Of a stretch of DNA of 64,000 nt, positions 38,324-47,859 are shown in pieces. The notes beneath the pieces were generated by a model. That model did not search any database. It was given only the letters and a program-made list of their open reading frames with translations, and was not told the DNA's origin. This DNA comes from Collimonas arenae (GTDB taxonomy: Bacteria > Pseudomonadota > Gammaproteobacteria > Burkholderiales > Burkholderiaceae_D). Location: contig NZ_CP009962.1 of the NCBI RefSeq assembly GCF_000786695.1, positions 2,728,001 through 2,792,000 on the forward strand, read 5' to 3'. The position numbers and the translations under genes were made by a program. How positions within the stretch are numbered: position 1 is the first letter of the stretch; each line of letters starts with the position of its first letter.

Positions 38324-38803
38324 TCAGGTCGGCTTGACCTCTTCAAAGCGGCGTGCCAGTTCCTGGCGCAACTGCTTGCGCAGGATGGCGCCTTCAAAGC
38401 GCCGTTTCTCCTCAGCGCTGAACGGCCGCAACGGTGGTACGGCGATCGGCCGCCGTTCGTGATCCACGGCCACCATCGTGAAAAAACAACTGTTCACATG
38501 ACGCACCACTTGGGTGCGGATGTCCTCGGCCACGACCTTGATGCCGACTTCCATCGATGAAGTGCCTGTGTGGTTGACGCTGGCCAGGAAGCTGACCAGC
38601 TCGCCGACATGAATCGGCTGGCGGAAAGTGACCTGGTCCACACTCAGGGTCACCACGTATTGCGCCGCATAGCGGCTGGCGCAGGCATACGCCACCTGGT
38701 CGAGCAGCTTGAGAATGGCGCCGCCATGGACGTTACCGGAAAAATTAGCCATATCGGGCGACATCAGTATGGTCATGGTGAGCTGGTGAGATGGCATATC
38801 CAT
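38324..38803 (-). CDS. Acyl-CoA thioesterase (hotdog fold)
   Basis: Thioesterase of 159 residues of the YciA/BACH group. The hotdog signature is MSPDMANFSGNVHGGAILKL with the catalytic Asn/Asp-region and central helix, and VTFRQPIHVGELVSFLASV follows. It hydrolyses acyl-CoA to free acid and CoA; chain-length preference is unknown. It lies about 85 bases upstream of the DUF885 gene on the same strand. Confidence 0.9.
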   Translation of the reverse strand: MDMPSHQLTMTILMSPDMANFSGNVHGGAILKLLDQVAYACASRYAAQYVVTLSVDQVTFRQPIHVGELVSFLASVNHTGTSSMEVGIKVVAEDIRTQVVRHVNSCFFTMVAVDHERRPIAVPPLRPFSAEEKRRFEGAILRKQLRQELARRFEEVKPT

Positions 38804-39072
38804 AGTTGACGGTGTTCTCTTTGTTCTAAAAGTGGGAAAGGGCGGCTACAAGCCTATCCTAAAATGCCCGGCGCGGGCAAGGCACGGGGCCGATATCATG
38901 GACAAAACCCAGGATCGGCGACGGTATTATAATGAGATCCGTTGCTGGCCGGCATTGCCCTGGACGATACCGGCGCATTCACTCGCGGTGCGATGAAAAG
39001 CCTCCCCGGTGAAAATTGGCAAATTCCGAAAAACGAATAAAACATTTTGCCAGGTCAAAAAGGAGTCGGTCC

Positions 39073-39252
39073 ATGCGGTATTTACTAGCATTACCTTTCA
39101 TCGGCCTTTTGTGGGTGCCATTTTATAACCATGAATTGCCCGCCTTGTTCGGCTTTCCCTTCTTTTACTGGTATCAATTTCTCTGGGTGCCGTTGACTGC
39201 GCTCATCATCTGGCTGGTCTATCGCAACGACCTGAAAAAGGGAGTCGAATAA
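39073..39252 (+). CDS. DUF3311 small membrane protein
   Basis: Membrane protein of 59 residues with two helices, matching DUF3311 (LPFIGLLWVPFYNHELPALF and FPFFYWYQFLWV). These proteins are regularly encoded next to MctP-type symporters and are thought to be accessory subunits. The ATG at 39073 follows AAAGGAG by seven bases; the frame upstream is not conserved. Its stop codon shares a base with the start of the symporter. Confidence 0.87.
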   Translation: MRYLLALPFIGLLWVPFYNHELPALFGFPFFYWYQFLWVPLTALIIWLVYRNDLKKGVE

Positions 39253-40754
39253 TGGATGGCCAGATCAACTGGACCGCGCTGTCGGTTTTTGTATTTTTCT
39301 TCGCACTCGTCACGGTGATGGGTTTCTGGGCCTCGCGCTGGCAAAGCGGCAAAAGCAACAAGGGGCAGCATCTGGATGAATGGGGCCTGGGCGGCCGTAA
39401 CTTCGGCACCTGGATCACCTGGTTTCTGGTCGGCGGCGATTTCTATACCGCCTATACCGTGATTGCCGTCCCAGCGCTGGTCTATGCGGTGGGCGCTTAC
39501 GGCTTCTTCGCCTTGCCCTATACGATCCTGGTGTATCCGATCGTGTTCGTGATCATGCCCAAGCTCTGGCATGCCGCCCATAAGGCGGGTCATGTGACCG
39601 CTGCCGATGTCGTCTACGGGCGCTACTCCTCGCGCAAGCTGGAATTCGCGATTGCGCTGACCGGCGTGTTTGCCACCATGCCTTACATCTCGCTGCAGCT
39701 GATCGGTATGGAAGTCGTGATCAAGGCGCTCGGCATCAGCGGCGAGCTGCCATTGCTGGCGGCCTTCGTGATACTGGCCCTGTACACCTATTCGGCCGGG
39801 TTGCGGGCACCGGCGCTGATCGCTTTCGTCAAGGATCTGATGATCTATATCGTGGTCCTCGTCGCAGTGGTGCTGGTGCCGATGAAACTGGGCGGGTACG
39901 GCGTGGTGTTCGCTTCCGCCAGCGATGCTTTCGCCGCCAAAGGCGGTGCAACCGGGCTGACCTTGAAATCTGCGCAAATCCTGCCGTTTGCCACCTTGGC
40001 GCTGGGTTCGGCCATGGCGGCGTTCATGTATCCGCACACGCTGACCGGTATTTTTGCCGCCAAGAGCGCCGACACCATCCGCAAGAATGCCGTTTTCCTG
40101 CCAGCCTATACCGTGCTGCTTGGACTGATCGCCTTGCTGGGTTTCATGGCATATGCAGCGCATATCAAGGTGGAAAACAATAACGACGTAGTGCCGGCCC
40201 TGTTCAATGCACTGTTTCCAAGCTGGTTCAGCGGCTTTGCGTTTGCGGCTATCGCCATCGGCGCGCTGGTGCCGGCTGCGGTGATGTCGATCGGCGCAGC
40301 CAATCTGTTCACCCGCAATTTCTGGAAACCGTACGTCAATCCGGAGGTCACGCCCGCCGGCGAGGCCAAGGTTGCCAAGATCGTTTCGCTGGCGGTCAAG
40401 CTCGGCGCGGTAGTGTTCATTCTTTTCTTGCCGACCAAGTTCGCGCTTGATCTTCAACTGCTGGGCGGCGTCTGGATCCTGCAAACCTTTCCTGCCGTGG
40501 TCTTCGGGCTATTCTTCGGCTGGTTCGGACCGAATGCCTTGCTCGCCGGTTGGGCGGTGGGTATTGCCGGTGGCAGTTGGCTTGCCTATGCGGACGGCAT
40601 CAAGCCTGTGCATACCTTGCACTTCGGCGGCGACAGTTATACCGTCTACACGGGTCTTCTGGCGCTGTTGCTCAATGTTGCGGTCGCGGTTGTGATTCAG
40701 CTATTGTCGGGCGGACGCTCCAAACAACAACTGTCGGCTGATGCGGCATCTTGA
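39252..40754 (+). CDS. mctP: Sodium:solute symporter, MctP-like
   Basis: Transporter of 500 residues with about 13 helices, sodium:solute symporter family. Typical segments are GGRNFGTWITWFLVGGDFYT and VTAADVVYGRYSSRKLEFAI. Pairing with a DUF3311 protein is characteristic of the monocarboxylate permease MctP (lactate, pyruvate, acetate, alanine), but substrate identity is inferred from this pairing and should be read as likely. The start overlaps the upstream gene by one base. Confidence 0.85.
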   Translation: MDGQINWTALSVFVFFFALVTVMGFWASRWQSGKSNKGQHLDEWGLGGRNFGTWITWFLVGGDFYTAYTVIAVPALVYAVGAYGFFALPYTILVYPIVFVIMPKLWHAAHKAGHVTAADVVYGRYSSRKLEFAIALTGVFATMPYISLQLIGMEVVIKALGISGELPLLAAFVILALYTYSAGLRAPALIAFVKDLMIYIVVLVAVVLVPMKLGGYGVVFASASDAFAAKGGATGLTLKSAQILPFATLALGSAMAAFMYPHTLTGIFAAKSADTIRKNAVFLPAYTVLLGLIALLGFMAYAAHIKVENNNDVVPALFNALFPSWFSGFAFAAIAIGALVPAAVMSIGAANLFTRNFWKPYVNPEVTPAGEAKVAKIVSLAVKLGAVVFILFLPTKFALDLQLLGGVWILQTFPAVVFGLFFGWFGPNALLAGWAVGIAGGSWLAYADGIKPVHTLHFGGDSYTVYTGLLALLLNVAVAVVIQLLSGGRSKQQLSADAAS

Positions 40755-40775
40755 TCGCCAGGTGAAAAACGCTTG

Positions 40776-40812
40776 TGCATGCCGGGCTTTCCAGAAGAAA
40801 GCCCAGCATGCA
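40776..40812. terminator. Bidirectional hairpin between convergent genes
   Basis: The stem TGCATGC-C-GGGCTTT pairs with AAAGCCC-A-GCATGCA with a single mismatch. It lies between the ends of the symporter gene (plus) and the TonB receptor gene (minus) and probably serves both, although no T-tract is present on either side. Confidence 0.65.
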
Positions 40813-40828
40813 GACCCATCAACCGGAT

Positions 40829-43246
40829 TTATGAAAAATCAGCCTTCAAAGTGAGAAAAGCCTGGCGCGGCGGAATCGGATAGGTGTTGTAAGTACCGCT
40901 GGCGGCGCCGACTACTACTTCCAATACCCCCTGGCGGTTAGCCAGGTTGGCCACGTTGAAATTCCAGCGCGGATTTTTCAGCAAACTACCCATGTACGGC
41001 AGCTTGCCTGACAGGTTCAAGCCCATCAGGAAATAGCTGGAGACATGCAAGTCGTTGGTATAGGTCGCATAACGCTTGCCGACGAAATCGCCGATCAGCT
41101 GGACTTCAACTCCGGCCACGGTCGCAGTGGCGACGAATTTATTCATCCAGGTAGGCGCCCCTGGCACAGTCTTGCCCGCAGTCTGCACCACGCTCGTGCC
41201 CGACGTGTAGTTGTCTTCGTATTGGGAGTGATTGTAAGAGATGGCGTCGTAGAACGAGACGTTGTTGCCGAAGTGCAGGGTGCCTGCCAGGTCGACGCCA
41301 TCGGTTTTGACGCTGCCGACGTTGGCCAAAATAGCGTTACCGCCGATGATCGAACTGATGACCGGAGTAGGGCTGATCGATAGCAGGCGGTTGCTGAAAT
41401 CCACATGGTAGAGGTCGATCTGGCCGTCGAATGCTTTGACGACGCCCCAGTCCAGTTGTCGCGTATCGCGCAAGCCTAGCTCATAGGTAATCGACGTTTC
41501 CGGTTTGGCCGTGGACTTGAACAGGTCGAACGCCTGTTGGCTGGCCAGGCTCCATGGCGATGCGCCGCCTGCGCCGTAAGTAACGAACTGGCGCATGTTC
41601 TTCTGGATATTGGCGAATATCTGGTCTTGTTTCGACAAATCCCAGCGCACACCCACACCCGGCAGGAACCAGCTCTTGGTCACGATTTCCCCGACCGGCA
41701 AGGCTTGCGATCCGTTACCGATTGCCGCCGGCGCTTCCTGCACCGGGAACTGGCCGTCGGCGAATTGCAGGCTGGACTTGAAGCCGGCTTGCAGCGCCAG
41801 GTTCGGCCGCAATTTCCATTCATCCTGCAAGTGGAACTGGGCCACCTTGTTGTCAATGCCGCTGCCATATTGGGTAATCAGCGGATTCGATGGACGGGTG
41901 TAAGGCGAGCTCGGATTGTTGACATCCAAGGCGTACCAGCGGCGATAGGCCTCCGAACGGTTGTGCTCCAGCCAGATACCGGTCTCGATCTGATGGTTGC
42001 CAAGGTCCCAGTGCAGCGTCGAGATATAGCCGTCGCGGTTGATGGTGTATTCGGTGGTGCGGGTGGCGTAGCCGGAATTGCCAAAGACCTGCTTCAGGTT
42101 CTGGTTCGGATAGTACACCGCGAACAGCGCCGGCAAGCCCGCCACGCCGATCGGGCCGGCAACCACGCCGACGCCATCGTCATGATGGAAATAGATCTGG
42201 TTGGTCCAGGTCAGATCAGGACTGATATTGGCTTCGTATTTGGCGTAGGTCAAAAAATCGGTACGCTGCGCATCGCTGTAATAGTTGTGGTAGTTGTTGC
42301 CATCGGCCGCCGGCGTGGCTCCGGTCGGCGACAGATACGCTTGCGCCGCAGCGAAATTCGGGTACAGGAAGGAACGCGTGTAGGGCGCGCTGGTTTCGCC
42401 TGCCACATGCACGGTCGAATCTTCGTTGGGTTCAGTCTTGTCGGAATAATCGGCAAACAGGGTCAGCCTGCCCGCGCTGCTATCGTGCACGAATTTGGCG
42501 TTGAACTGGTCGTTGCTCTGGCGGCCGTTGAAATCCCAGGCACGGGCTTCATGGTGCAGCGCTGAAAAATAGGCGCTGTTGCCATCGCCGAATTCACCGG
42601 TATCGACACGGATAAAGGTTCGCGACGTATTGTGGCTGCCGACGGTTTGCTGGACGTTGACGTTGTACTTCTGCAGCGGATCGCTGGAAAAGGTGTCGAT
42701 GGTGCCGCCCAGGTTGCTGGTGGATGCCGTGCCCAGATCGCCGGCGCCAGTCGACAGGACCACGCTGCGCACGTTTTCGCTCGTGACGGCGCGTTGCGGC
42801 GACAAGCCGTTGTAGTTACCGTACTGCTGGTCGCCGAGCGGCACGCCATCCATGGTGTAGCCGAGCTGCTGGCCGTTGAAGCCATGCACGAACAGCGACA
42901 GGTTCTGTTCATTGTTGCCCCAAGGGTCGGCCGTCTGGAAGCTGACGCCAGGCAGCGTTTCCAATGCCTTCAGAGGATTCACGCCAGGCAGGATTTTCTG
43001 GATTTCATTGCCGCTCATGGATACCGTTGAACGCGTCTTGCGTGTTGAAATTTCGACGGTGGTTATCTGGCCGCCGTCTTTATCCGGCGCAGCCTCTGTT
43101 CCGCCGGTAGTGGTAGCGCTAACGTCTTGAGCAACAGTTTGTGCAGCTGCGTGGCCGCCGGCCAAGCTGGCGCAAAGCGCGGAAACAGCGAAAGCGATGC
43201 GCGCAGATTTACGGCGCACTACGGGATGCGAATGCTTGTTCATCAA
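40829..43246 (-). CDS. TonB-dependent outer-membrane receptor
   Basis: Receptor of 805 residues. A signal peptide (residues 1-36) is followed by a plug domain from about residue 50 (TVEISTRKTRSTVSMSGNEI), including LSLFVHGFNGQQLGYTMDGV and the LGGTIDTFSS segment, then a 22-strand barrel. The C-terminus FLTLKADFS ends one residue after the usual Phe. The ligand is unknown; no iron- or cobalamin-related genes are adjacent and no Fur box was recognised. A nitrilase-type gene lies upstream on the same strand and a lactate-type symporter faces it convergently. Confidence 0.9.
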   Translation of the reverse strand: MMNKHSHPVVRRKSARIAFAVSALCASLAGGHAAAQTVAQDVSATTTGGTEAAPDKDGGQITTVEISTRKTRSTVSMSGNEIQKILPGVNPLKALETLPGVSFQTADPWGNNEQNLSLFVHGFNGQQLGYTMDGVPLGDQQYGNYNGLSPQRAVTSENVRSVVLSTGAGDLGTASTSNLGGTIDTFSSDPLQKYNVNVQQTVGSHNTSRTFIRVDTGEFGDGNSAYFSALHHEARAWDFNGRQSNDQFNAKFVHDSSAGRLTLFADYSDKTEPNEDSTVHVAGETSAPYTRSFLYPNFAAAQAYLSPTGATPAADGNNYHNYYSDAQRTDFLTYAKYEANISPDLTWTNQIYFHHDDGVGVVAGPIGVAGLPALFAVYYPNQNLKQVFGNSGYATRTTEYTINRDGYISTLHWDLGNHQIETGIWLEHNRSEAYRRWYALDVNNPSSPYTRPSNPLITQYGSGIDNKVAQFHLQDEWKLRPNLALQAGFKSSLQFADGQFPVQEAPAAIGNGSQALPVGEIVTKSWFLPGVGVRWDLSKQDQIFANIQKNMRQFVTYGAGGASPWSLASQQAFDLFKSTAKPETSITYELGLRDTRQLDWGVVKAFDGQIDLYHVDFSNRLLSISPTPVISSIIGGNAILANVGSVKTDGVDLAGTLHFGNNVSFYDAISYNHSQYEDNYTSGTSVVQTAGKTVPGAPTWMNKFVATATVAGVEVQLIGDFVGKRYATYTNDLHVSSYFLMGLNLSGKLPYMGSLLKNPRWNFNVANLANRQGVLEVVVGAASGTYNTYPIPPRQAFLTLKADFS

Positions 43247-43346
43247 AGACCTTTGGAAGGAAACAGGGGACGGAAAGTCGTCGTGCGAGAGACTAGCCTG
43301 CTGTCGTTACAGGGGAATGACGAACAATCCATGATGTGCAAGGCAT

Positions 43347-43430
43347 GTGGCTTTTACGCCACTCGCTTCGCATTTCCAGAGGAGATGGAGATACAGTGCC
43401 GGTTGTCAGAGACCGGCTTTTTAAAGCAGC
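43347..43430. other. Leader of the TonB receptor gene with two hairpins
   Basis: The gap of about 230 bases upstream of the receptor gene holds GTGGC-TTTTAC-GCCAC (43347-43362) and GCCGGT-TGTCAGAG-ACCGGC (from about 43401), the latter followed by TTTTT on the plus strand. Read on the minus strand the hairpins lie in the presumed leader. No known riboswitch consensus, including cobalamin, was found. Confidence 0.4.
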
Positions 43431-43474
43431 TTTCGATTGCTTTTTACCGCTCCGCTGTTTGCATATCAATAATC

Positions 43475-44263
43475 TTACGAAAGCTGCGGCGTTTCAAACC
43501 GGCGGTTTTCAAGCACCGGTAAAACACTCCTTGCATAGGCGATGCGCAGCGGGTCGATCTCGGCGAAAATCAGCGCCGGTCCTTCTGCGGCGCGCGCCAC
43601 GGCCACTCCCAGGGGATCTACCACCATGCTATTGCCGATATTGCGCGGTCCGCATTCGCCGGCAGCAGCGACATAACAGGTGTTTTCCAATGCCCGAGCG
43701 GTAACCAGTACCTCCCAATGCGCTTCCTTCAGCGGTCCTCTGAGCCAGGCGGATGGAAGAACCAGCAACTCGGCGCCGTCCAGCACCAGGCGGCGCGCCA
43801 GTTCTGGGAAACGGACATCGTAGCAAGTCATCAAGCCAACCTTGAGACCCGCAACCTCCAGCAAAGGAGGAATCGCATCGCCGGGGCTGACGTTGGTCGA
43901 CTCTTTCACGGAAAACGCGTCGTACAGATGCAGTTTGCGATATTGCGCAATGATTTCTCCGTTGCGCATCGCGATGAGCAGGTTGAAGACCCGTTCATGC
44001 CCGGCCGGGACGTGGACGCACATGACCACGGTAAGGGCAGAACCACGGCTGGCGGCCAGAAGCTGGGTCACGAACGGACCGTCCAGCGGTTGCGCCGACT
44101 TGAGCACAATATCGGGATCGGCAATGTCCCGCGCCAACACGCCTTCCGGCAACACCAGCAGATCAGCGGCGGCCTGTTGTGCTTGCGCCATCAAATCGAT
44201 GCAAGTCTTTACATTTTCCTGCCATTCCCGCCTGACGGCAAACTGTCCGAGAGCAACTTTCAT
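43475..44263 (-). CDS. Carbon-nitrogen hydrolase (nitrilase superfamily)
   Basis: Hydrolase of 262 residues with the Glu-Lys-Cys triad: Glu in LLVLPEGVL, Lys in QYRKLHLYDAF, and Cys in GLMTCYDVRFPEL. It belongs to the branch that includes omega-amidase, deaminated glutathione amidase and similar amidases; the substrate here cannot be chosen. The C-terminal DPLRIAYARSVLPVLENRR is typical. It is the gene upstream of the TonB receptor on the same strand, about 230 bases away. Confidence 0.9.
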   Translation of the reverse strand: MKVALGQFAVRREWQENVKTCIDLMAQAQQAAADLLVLPEGVLARDIADPDIVLKSAQPLDGPFVTQLLAASRGSALTVVMCVHVPAGHERVFNLLIAMRNGEIIAQYRKLHLYDAFSVKESTNVSPGDAIPPLLEVAGLKVGLMTCYDVRFPELARRLVLDGAELLVLPSAWLRGPLKEAHWEVLVTARALENTCYVAAAGECGPRNIGNSMVVDPLGVAVARAAEGPALIFAEIDPLRIAYARSVLPVLENRRFETPQLS

Positions 44264-44542
44264 AATACGCGTCCGTTTGTATGCTTGAATAGAAGTCTAC
44301 ACCCGCTTGGCGAGAAACGGCTTTGCCCGATGTGCCACGACACTGGGGCGTATCGGACGCTTGGCCATATGCCGGCAAGGCCGGGCTGTTCCTGACGTTC
44401 GATAATGACGCGCCCATGGTTTTCAATATCGTCTTTGCACGTAGAATGGGTGATAGTAAAGAGGTAGCGCAGGATTGCGTTATCTCTCAGCGGCAATCTG
44501 CATGATGCAACTTCCTTTGATCAACGCGAAGGCGGAGGACAC

Positions 44543-45925
44543 ATGAACCAGCGATACGACGCAATTGTCATCGGCACCGGGCAGTCCGGTCCATCCCTGG
44601 CGGTACGGCTGGCGCAAGCCGGCCGCAAGACCGCCATCATAGAACGCAAGCGATTTGGCGGCACCTGCGTCAATAACGGCTGCATACCGACCAAGACCCT
44701 GATCGCCAGCGCTCGGGTGGCGCACATGGCGCGGCGCAGCGCCGAATTCGGTGTGCTGATCGACAGCCCCGTAAATGTCGACATGGCGCTCGTCAAAGCG
44801 CGCAAGGATTTGATCGTCAAGCAATCCAATGAAGGCGTCGCCACATGGCTCAGGAACACGCAAAACCTGACGGTGATCGAGGGACATGCCCGCTTTGAGG
44901 GACCACACACGATACGCGTCAACGGTGACTTGCTGGAAGCGGATGAAATTTTCATCAATGTCGGTGGCCGCGCCGCGGTACCTGATCTGCCGGGCCTGAC
45001 AGAGATCGACTACCTGACCAATTCCGGCATGATGGAGGTGGATTTCCTGCCGCAGCACTTGCTGATTGTCGGCGGCAGCTACATCGGACTGGAATTCGCC
45101 CAAATGTATCGCCGCTTCGGCAGCGAGGTCACTGTGATAGAGGGCGGCCCGCGTCTGATTGGCCGTGAAGACGAGCAGGTGTCGGCACGCATCCGAGACA
45201 TACTGGAAGGTGAAGGTATACACATCAAGCTCGCTGCCAGGATCCAGCGTGTCGAAAAGCGCGACGGCGCGTTGGTGCTGACGGTGGACGACAATGAGAC
45301 TCTGCACGAGATATCGGGCTCGCATTTGCTGCTGGCGACTGGCCGCGTCCCCAATACTGGTGATCTCGGCCTGGAAACAACCGGCATCCAGACCGATGCG
45401 CGCGGCTATATCGTGGTGGATGACAAGCTATCCACCAGCGTAGCCGGGATCTGGGCCATGGGTGACGTCAATGGCCGCGGCGCTTTTACCCATACCTCTT
45501 ACAACGATTATGAAATTGTGGCGTCCAATCTGCTCGATCATGCATCGCGCAGCGTCGCCGACCGTATCCCGGCCTATGCGCTGTTCATCGACCCGCCGCT
45601 TGCCAGGATCGGCATGACCGAGCGCGAAGTAATCGCCAGCGGCCGCCGGGCGCTGGTCGGCACCATGCAAATGGCAAGGGTAGGGCGCGCGCGTGAACGC
45701 GGTGAAACCCAGGGATACATGAGCGTGCTGGTGGATGCGGAGACCAGGAAAATCCTTGGTGCGATGCTACTCGGGATTGAGGGCGATGAGGTGATCCATT
45801 CGCTTCTCGACATCATGTATGCCGGCGCGCCTTACACGACTATCCAGCGCGCAATGCACATTCATCCCACCGTTTCCGAGCTGGTGCCGACGCTGCTGGG
45901 AGATCTCAAGCCCTTACAAGCTTAA
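44543..45925 (+). CDS. FAD-dependent pyridine nucleotide-disulfide oxidoreductase
   Basis: Flavoprotein of 460 residues. It has the FAD motif IGTGQSGPSLAVRLA, the redox-active disulfide GGTCVNNGCIPTK, the NAD(P) Rossmann motif IVGGSYIGLEFAQ, and the FAD-contact GIWAMGDVNG. The C-terminal dimer domain contains MHIHPTVSEL. Similar proteins are annotated as mercuric-reductase-like or dihydrolipoamide-dehydrogenase-like. The N-terminal HMA domain and vicinal C-terminal cysteines of true MerA are absent, so mercury reduction is unlikely. The physiological substrate is unknown. Confidence 0.9.
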   Translation: MNQRYDAIVIGTGQSGPSLAVRLAQAGRKTAIIERKRFGGTCVNNGCIPTKTLIASARVAHMARRSAEFGVLIDSPVNVDMALVKARKDLIVKQSNEGVATWLRNTQNLTVIEGHARFEGPHTIRVNGDLLEADEIFINVGGRAAVPDLPGLTEIDYLTNSGMMEVDFLPQHLLIVGGSYIGLEFAQMYRRFGSEVTVIEGGPRLIGREDEQVSARIRDILEGEGIHIKLAARIQRVEKRDGALVLTVDDNETLHEISGSHLLLATGRVPNTGDLGLETTGIQTDARGYIVVDDKLSTSVAGIWAMGDVNGRGAFTHTSYNDYEIVASNLLDHASRSVADRIPAYALFIDPPLARIGMTEREVIASGRRALVGTMQMARVGRARERGETQGYMSVLVDAETRKILGAMLLGIEGDEVIHSLLDIMYAGAPYTTIQRAMHIHPTVSELVPTLLGDLKPLQA

Positions 45926-45946
45926 ACGGTCGTGGCTGGCCCATTT

Positions 45947-47638
45947 TCAGGCGGCGCGCGTAGGGACATCAAGCGCTTGTGCGGCAGAGGATGGTTCAGC
46001 AACACAATCTCCGGTCTCCTCGTCAAACAGACAAAACTGGTTTTTGCCTGCCCGTTTGGCTTGATACATCGCCATGTCCGCTTGCGACAATATCTGCGAA
46101 CCGGAGAGTGAGGGGCCTTGCGGCAAGGCGATGCCAATCGATATGCTCAAGGTGAAAGTAATGCCGCCGACATCGTAAGGAGCACCGATCGTCGCCAGAT
46201 AATGCCGCGCCACGCTAACCGCATCGAGGTGCGCATCGTCGAGGTCTGCGAGCAAAATCACGAACTCATCGCCACCCAGGCGCGCCACCGTGTCGATTTG
46301 CCTGCGCCCTTCGGAAAAGCGCGTAGCAACTTGAACCAGCACCGCATCGCCGACATTGTGGCCGTATCTGTCGTTGACTGGCTTAAAGCCGTCGAGGTCG
46401 CAAAACAAGAGCGCGAAGCGCGTGCCGTTGTGTTCGGCGCGCGCCACAGCCTGTTGCAAACGATCCTCCAGCATCGGCCGATTAAACAAACCGGTTAATG
46501 CATCGTGATGCGCCATGAATTCCATGCGGTCCTGGCTTGCCCTGAGCGCAGCTTCTTTCTCTCTCAGGCGCGCCACCAGATAGTTAAAGCCAAGCGCAAG
46601 GCTGCCAACCTCGTCATTGCGTCGCACCGGCAAGGGTCGCAGCTCGAACTCGCCGTCAGCCATTTCACGCATGGCTTGCGCAGCCTCGGTGAGCGGACGC
46701 AGTATGCGTGGCAACATGAACAACAAGATCGCCAAGGTAACGACCAGAACCAGCAGGGTGGATTTCAACCAGAAACCGCGTAGCGCTGCGATAGGACGAA
46801 ATGCCTCCGCCGTCGGCATGCGGGCGACGACGAACCAGCCGGTACTGGGTACGCTCGCCATGGCCGATAATTCCTCTACACCCTCCGCATTGACGGTGAC
46901 GCCGACGCCGCGATAACCGGCCATGGCGCGGTCGTGCAGCAAATTCACACCTTGCGGAGGAGTCGGCTTGAGTATCATGGAAGGGTCGCTGGCGCCGACA
47001 AACAGCTTGTCCGCCGGCGAAATCAGCAAGAAACCGCCGGTCGCGCCAAGCTGGTTTTCTTGCAGTCGATCGAGAAAGCCGGGGGCATCAAGCGACGCCA
47101 CGCCCGCCAGCACGGCAACGACACGCATGCTGGCGTCGCGTACCGGCGCGGCCATGATAATGATCGGATCGCCGCCCGCTTGCTCACGCTGCGGCCGGCT
47201 CATTACCGGAGCATCGGCCTTCAAGGCCGCCTGGAACCACTCCCGCCCGGAAAAATCCAGATCCTCGCGACCGGTCGCAGCGGGATAACTTGCCAGCGTG
47301 CCATTGCCATCGGGATGGATCACCAGCAGTCCGCCATTGAATAGCGGATTCAGGCGCTCTCGCTCCTTTAGCCATGCAGTGAGTTCGTCCGGGCGCCGCA
47401 CCAAAGCGGGCGGTAATATCCCGGCCAGTTCACCAATCAGCGTCTGGCGCGCGACGATGCTGTGGTCGATATCGTGAGCAATATAGGAAGCAATCGACAA
47501 TTGCTGGGATGCGGCCAGATCGCGCAACTGGTCTTGTGCGAAAGGCAGGGCAAAAACAAGGCGCAAACCGATACCGAGGACGACTAGCGTAACGCCCAAC
47601 GCGATGATACGGAACTTTAGGCTTTGAAAATTCATCAT
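45947..47638 (-). CDS. Diguanylate cyclase with periplasmic Cache sensor
   Basis: Signalling protein of 563 residues. A first membrane helix (about residues 10-30) is followed by a periplasmic dCache-like domain, a second helix (about 285-305), a HAMP segment, and a C-terminal GGDEF domain. The active site LGGDEFVILLADL is intact. An RQID I-site five residues before it suggests product inhibition by c-di-GMP. MAHHDALTGLFNRPML is the typical domain start. The ligand of the sensor is unknown. Starts at 47638 and 47635 are equally possible. Confidence 0.9.
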   Translation of the reverse strand: MMNFQSLKFRIIALGVTLVVLGIGLRLVFALPFAQDQLRDLAASQQLSIASYIAHDIDHSIVARQTLIGELAGILPPALVRRPDELTAWLKERERLNPLFNGGLLVIHPDGNGTLASYPAATGREDLDFSGREWFQAALKADAPVMSRPQREQAGGDPIIIMAAPVRDASMRVVAVLAGVASLDAPGFLDRLQENQLGATGGFLLISPADKLFVGASDPSMILKPTPPQGVNLLHDRAMAGYRGVGVTVNAEGVEELSAMASVPSTGWFVVARMPTAEAFRPIAALRGFWLKSTLLVLVVTLAILLFMLPRILRPLTEAAQAMREMADGEFELRPLPVRRNDEVGSLALGFNYLVARLREKEAALRASQDRMEFMAHHDALTGLFNRPMLEDRLQQAVARAEHNGTRFALLFCDLDGFKPVNDRYGHNVGDAVLVQVATRFSEGRRQIDTVARLGGDEFVILLADLDDAHLDAVSVARHYLATIGAPYDVGGITFTLSISIGIALPQGPSLSGSQILSQADMAMYQAKRAGKNQFCLFDEETGDCVAEPSSAAQALDVPTRAA

Positions 47639-47859
47639 TGACGCAATCATACCGAGAACTGGTATCACCGCGTTAATGCAGTTTCAGGGTGGCGTTGCTT
47701 TTTGTTCCCTTTGTTTTCAACGCTTAATTCGTATTTCTACGTTTAATTAATATTTCAATATTTTTTTGCTGCAGACGGATATTTTTGCTCTTCATTGCAG
47801 GTGATGGAGGAGCAGGGCGATTAATTGCTAGCCGCCCTGTTTCAATCTTGCTACTGAAA

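Noticed and set aside
43247-43474. Cobalamin or other riboswitch before the TonB receptor
   Set aside because: The conserved cobalamin-box sequence is not present on the receptor's strand.
44543-45925. Mercuric reductase assignment
   Set aside because: The HMA domain and C-terminal vicinal cysteines are absent and no mer genes are adjacent; only the general disulfide reductase fold is supported.
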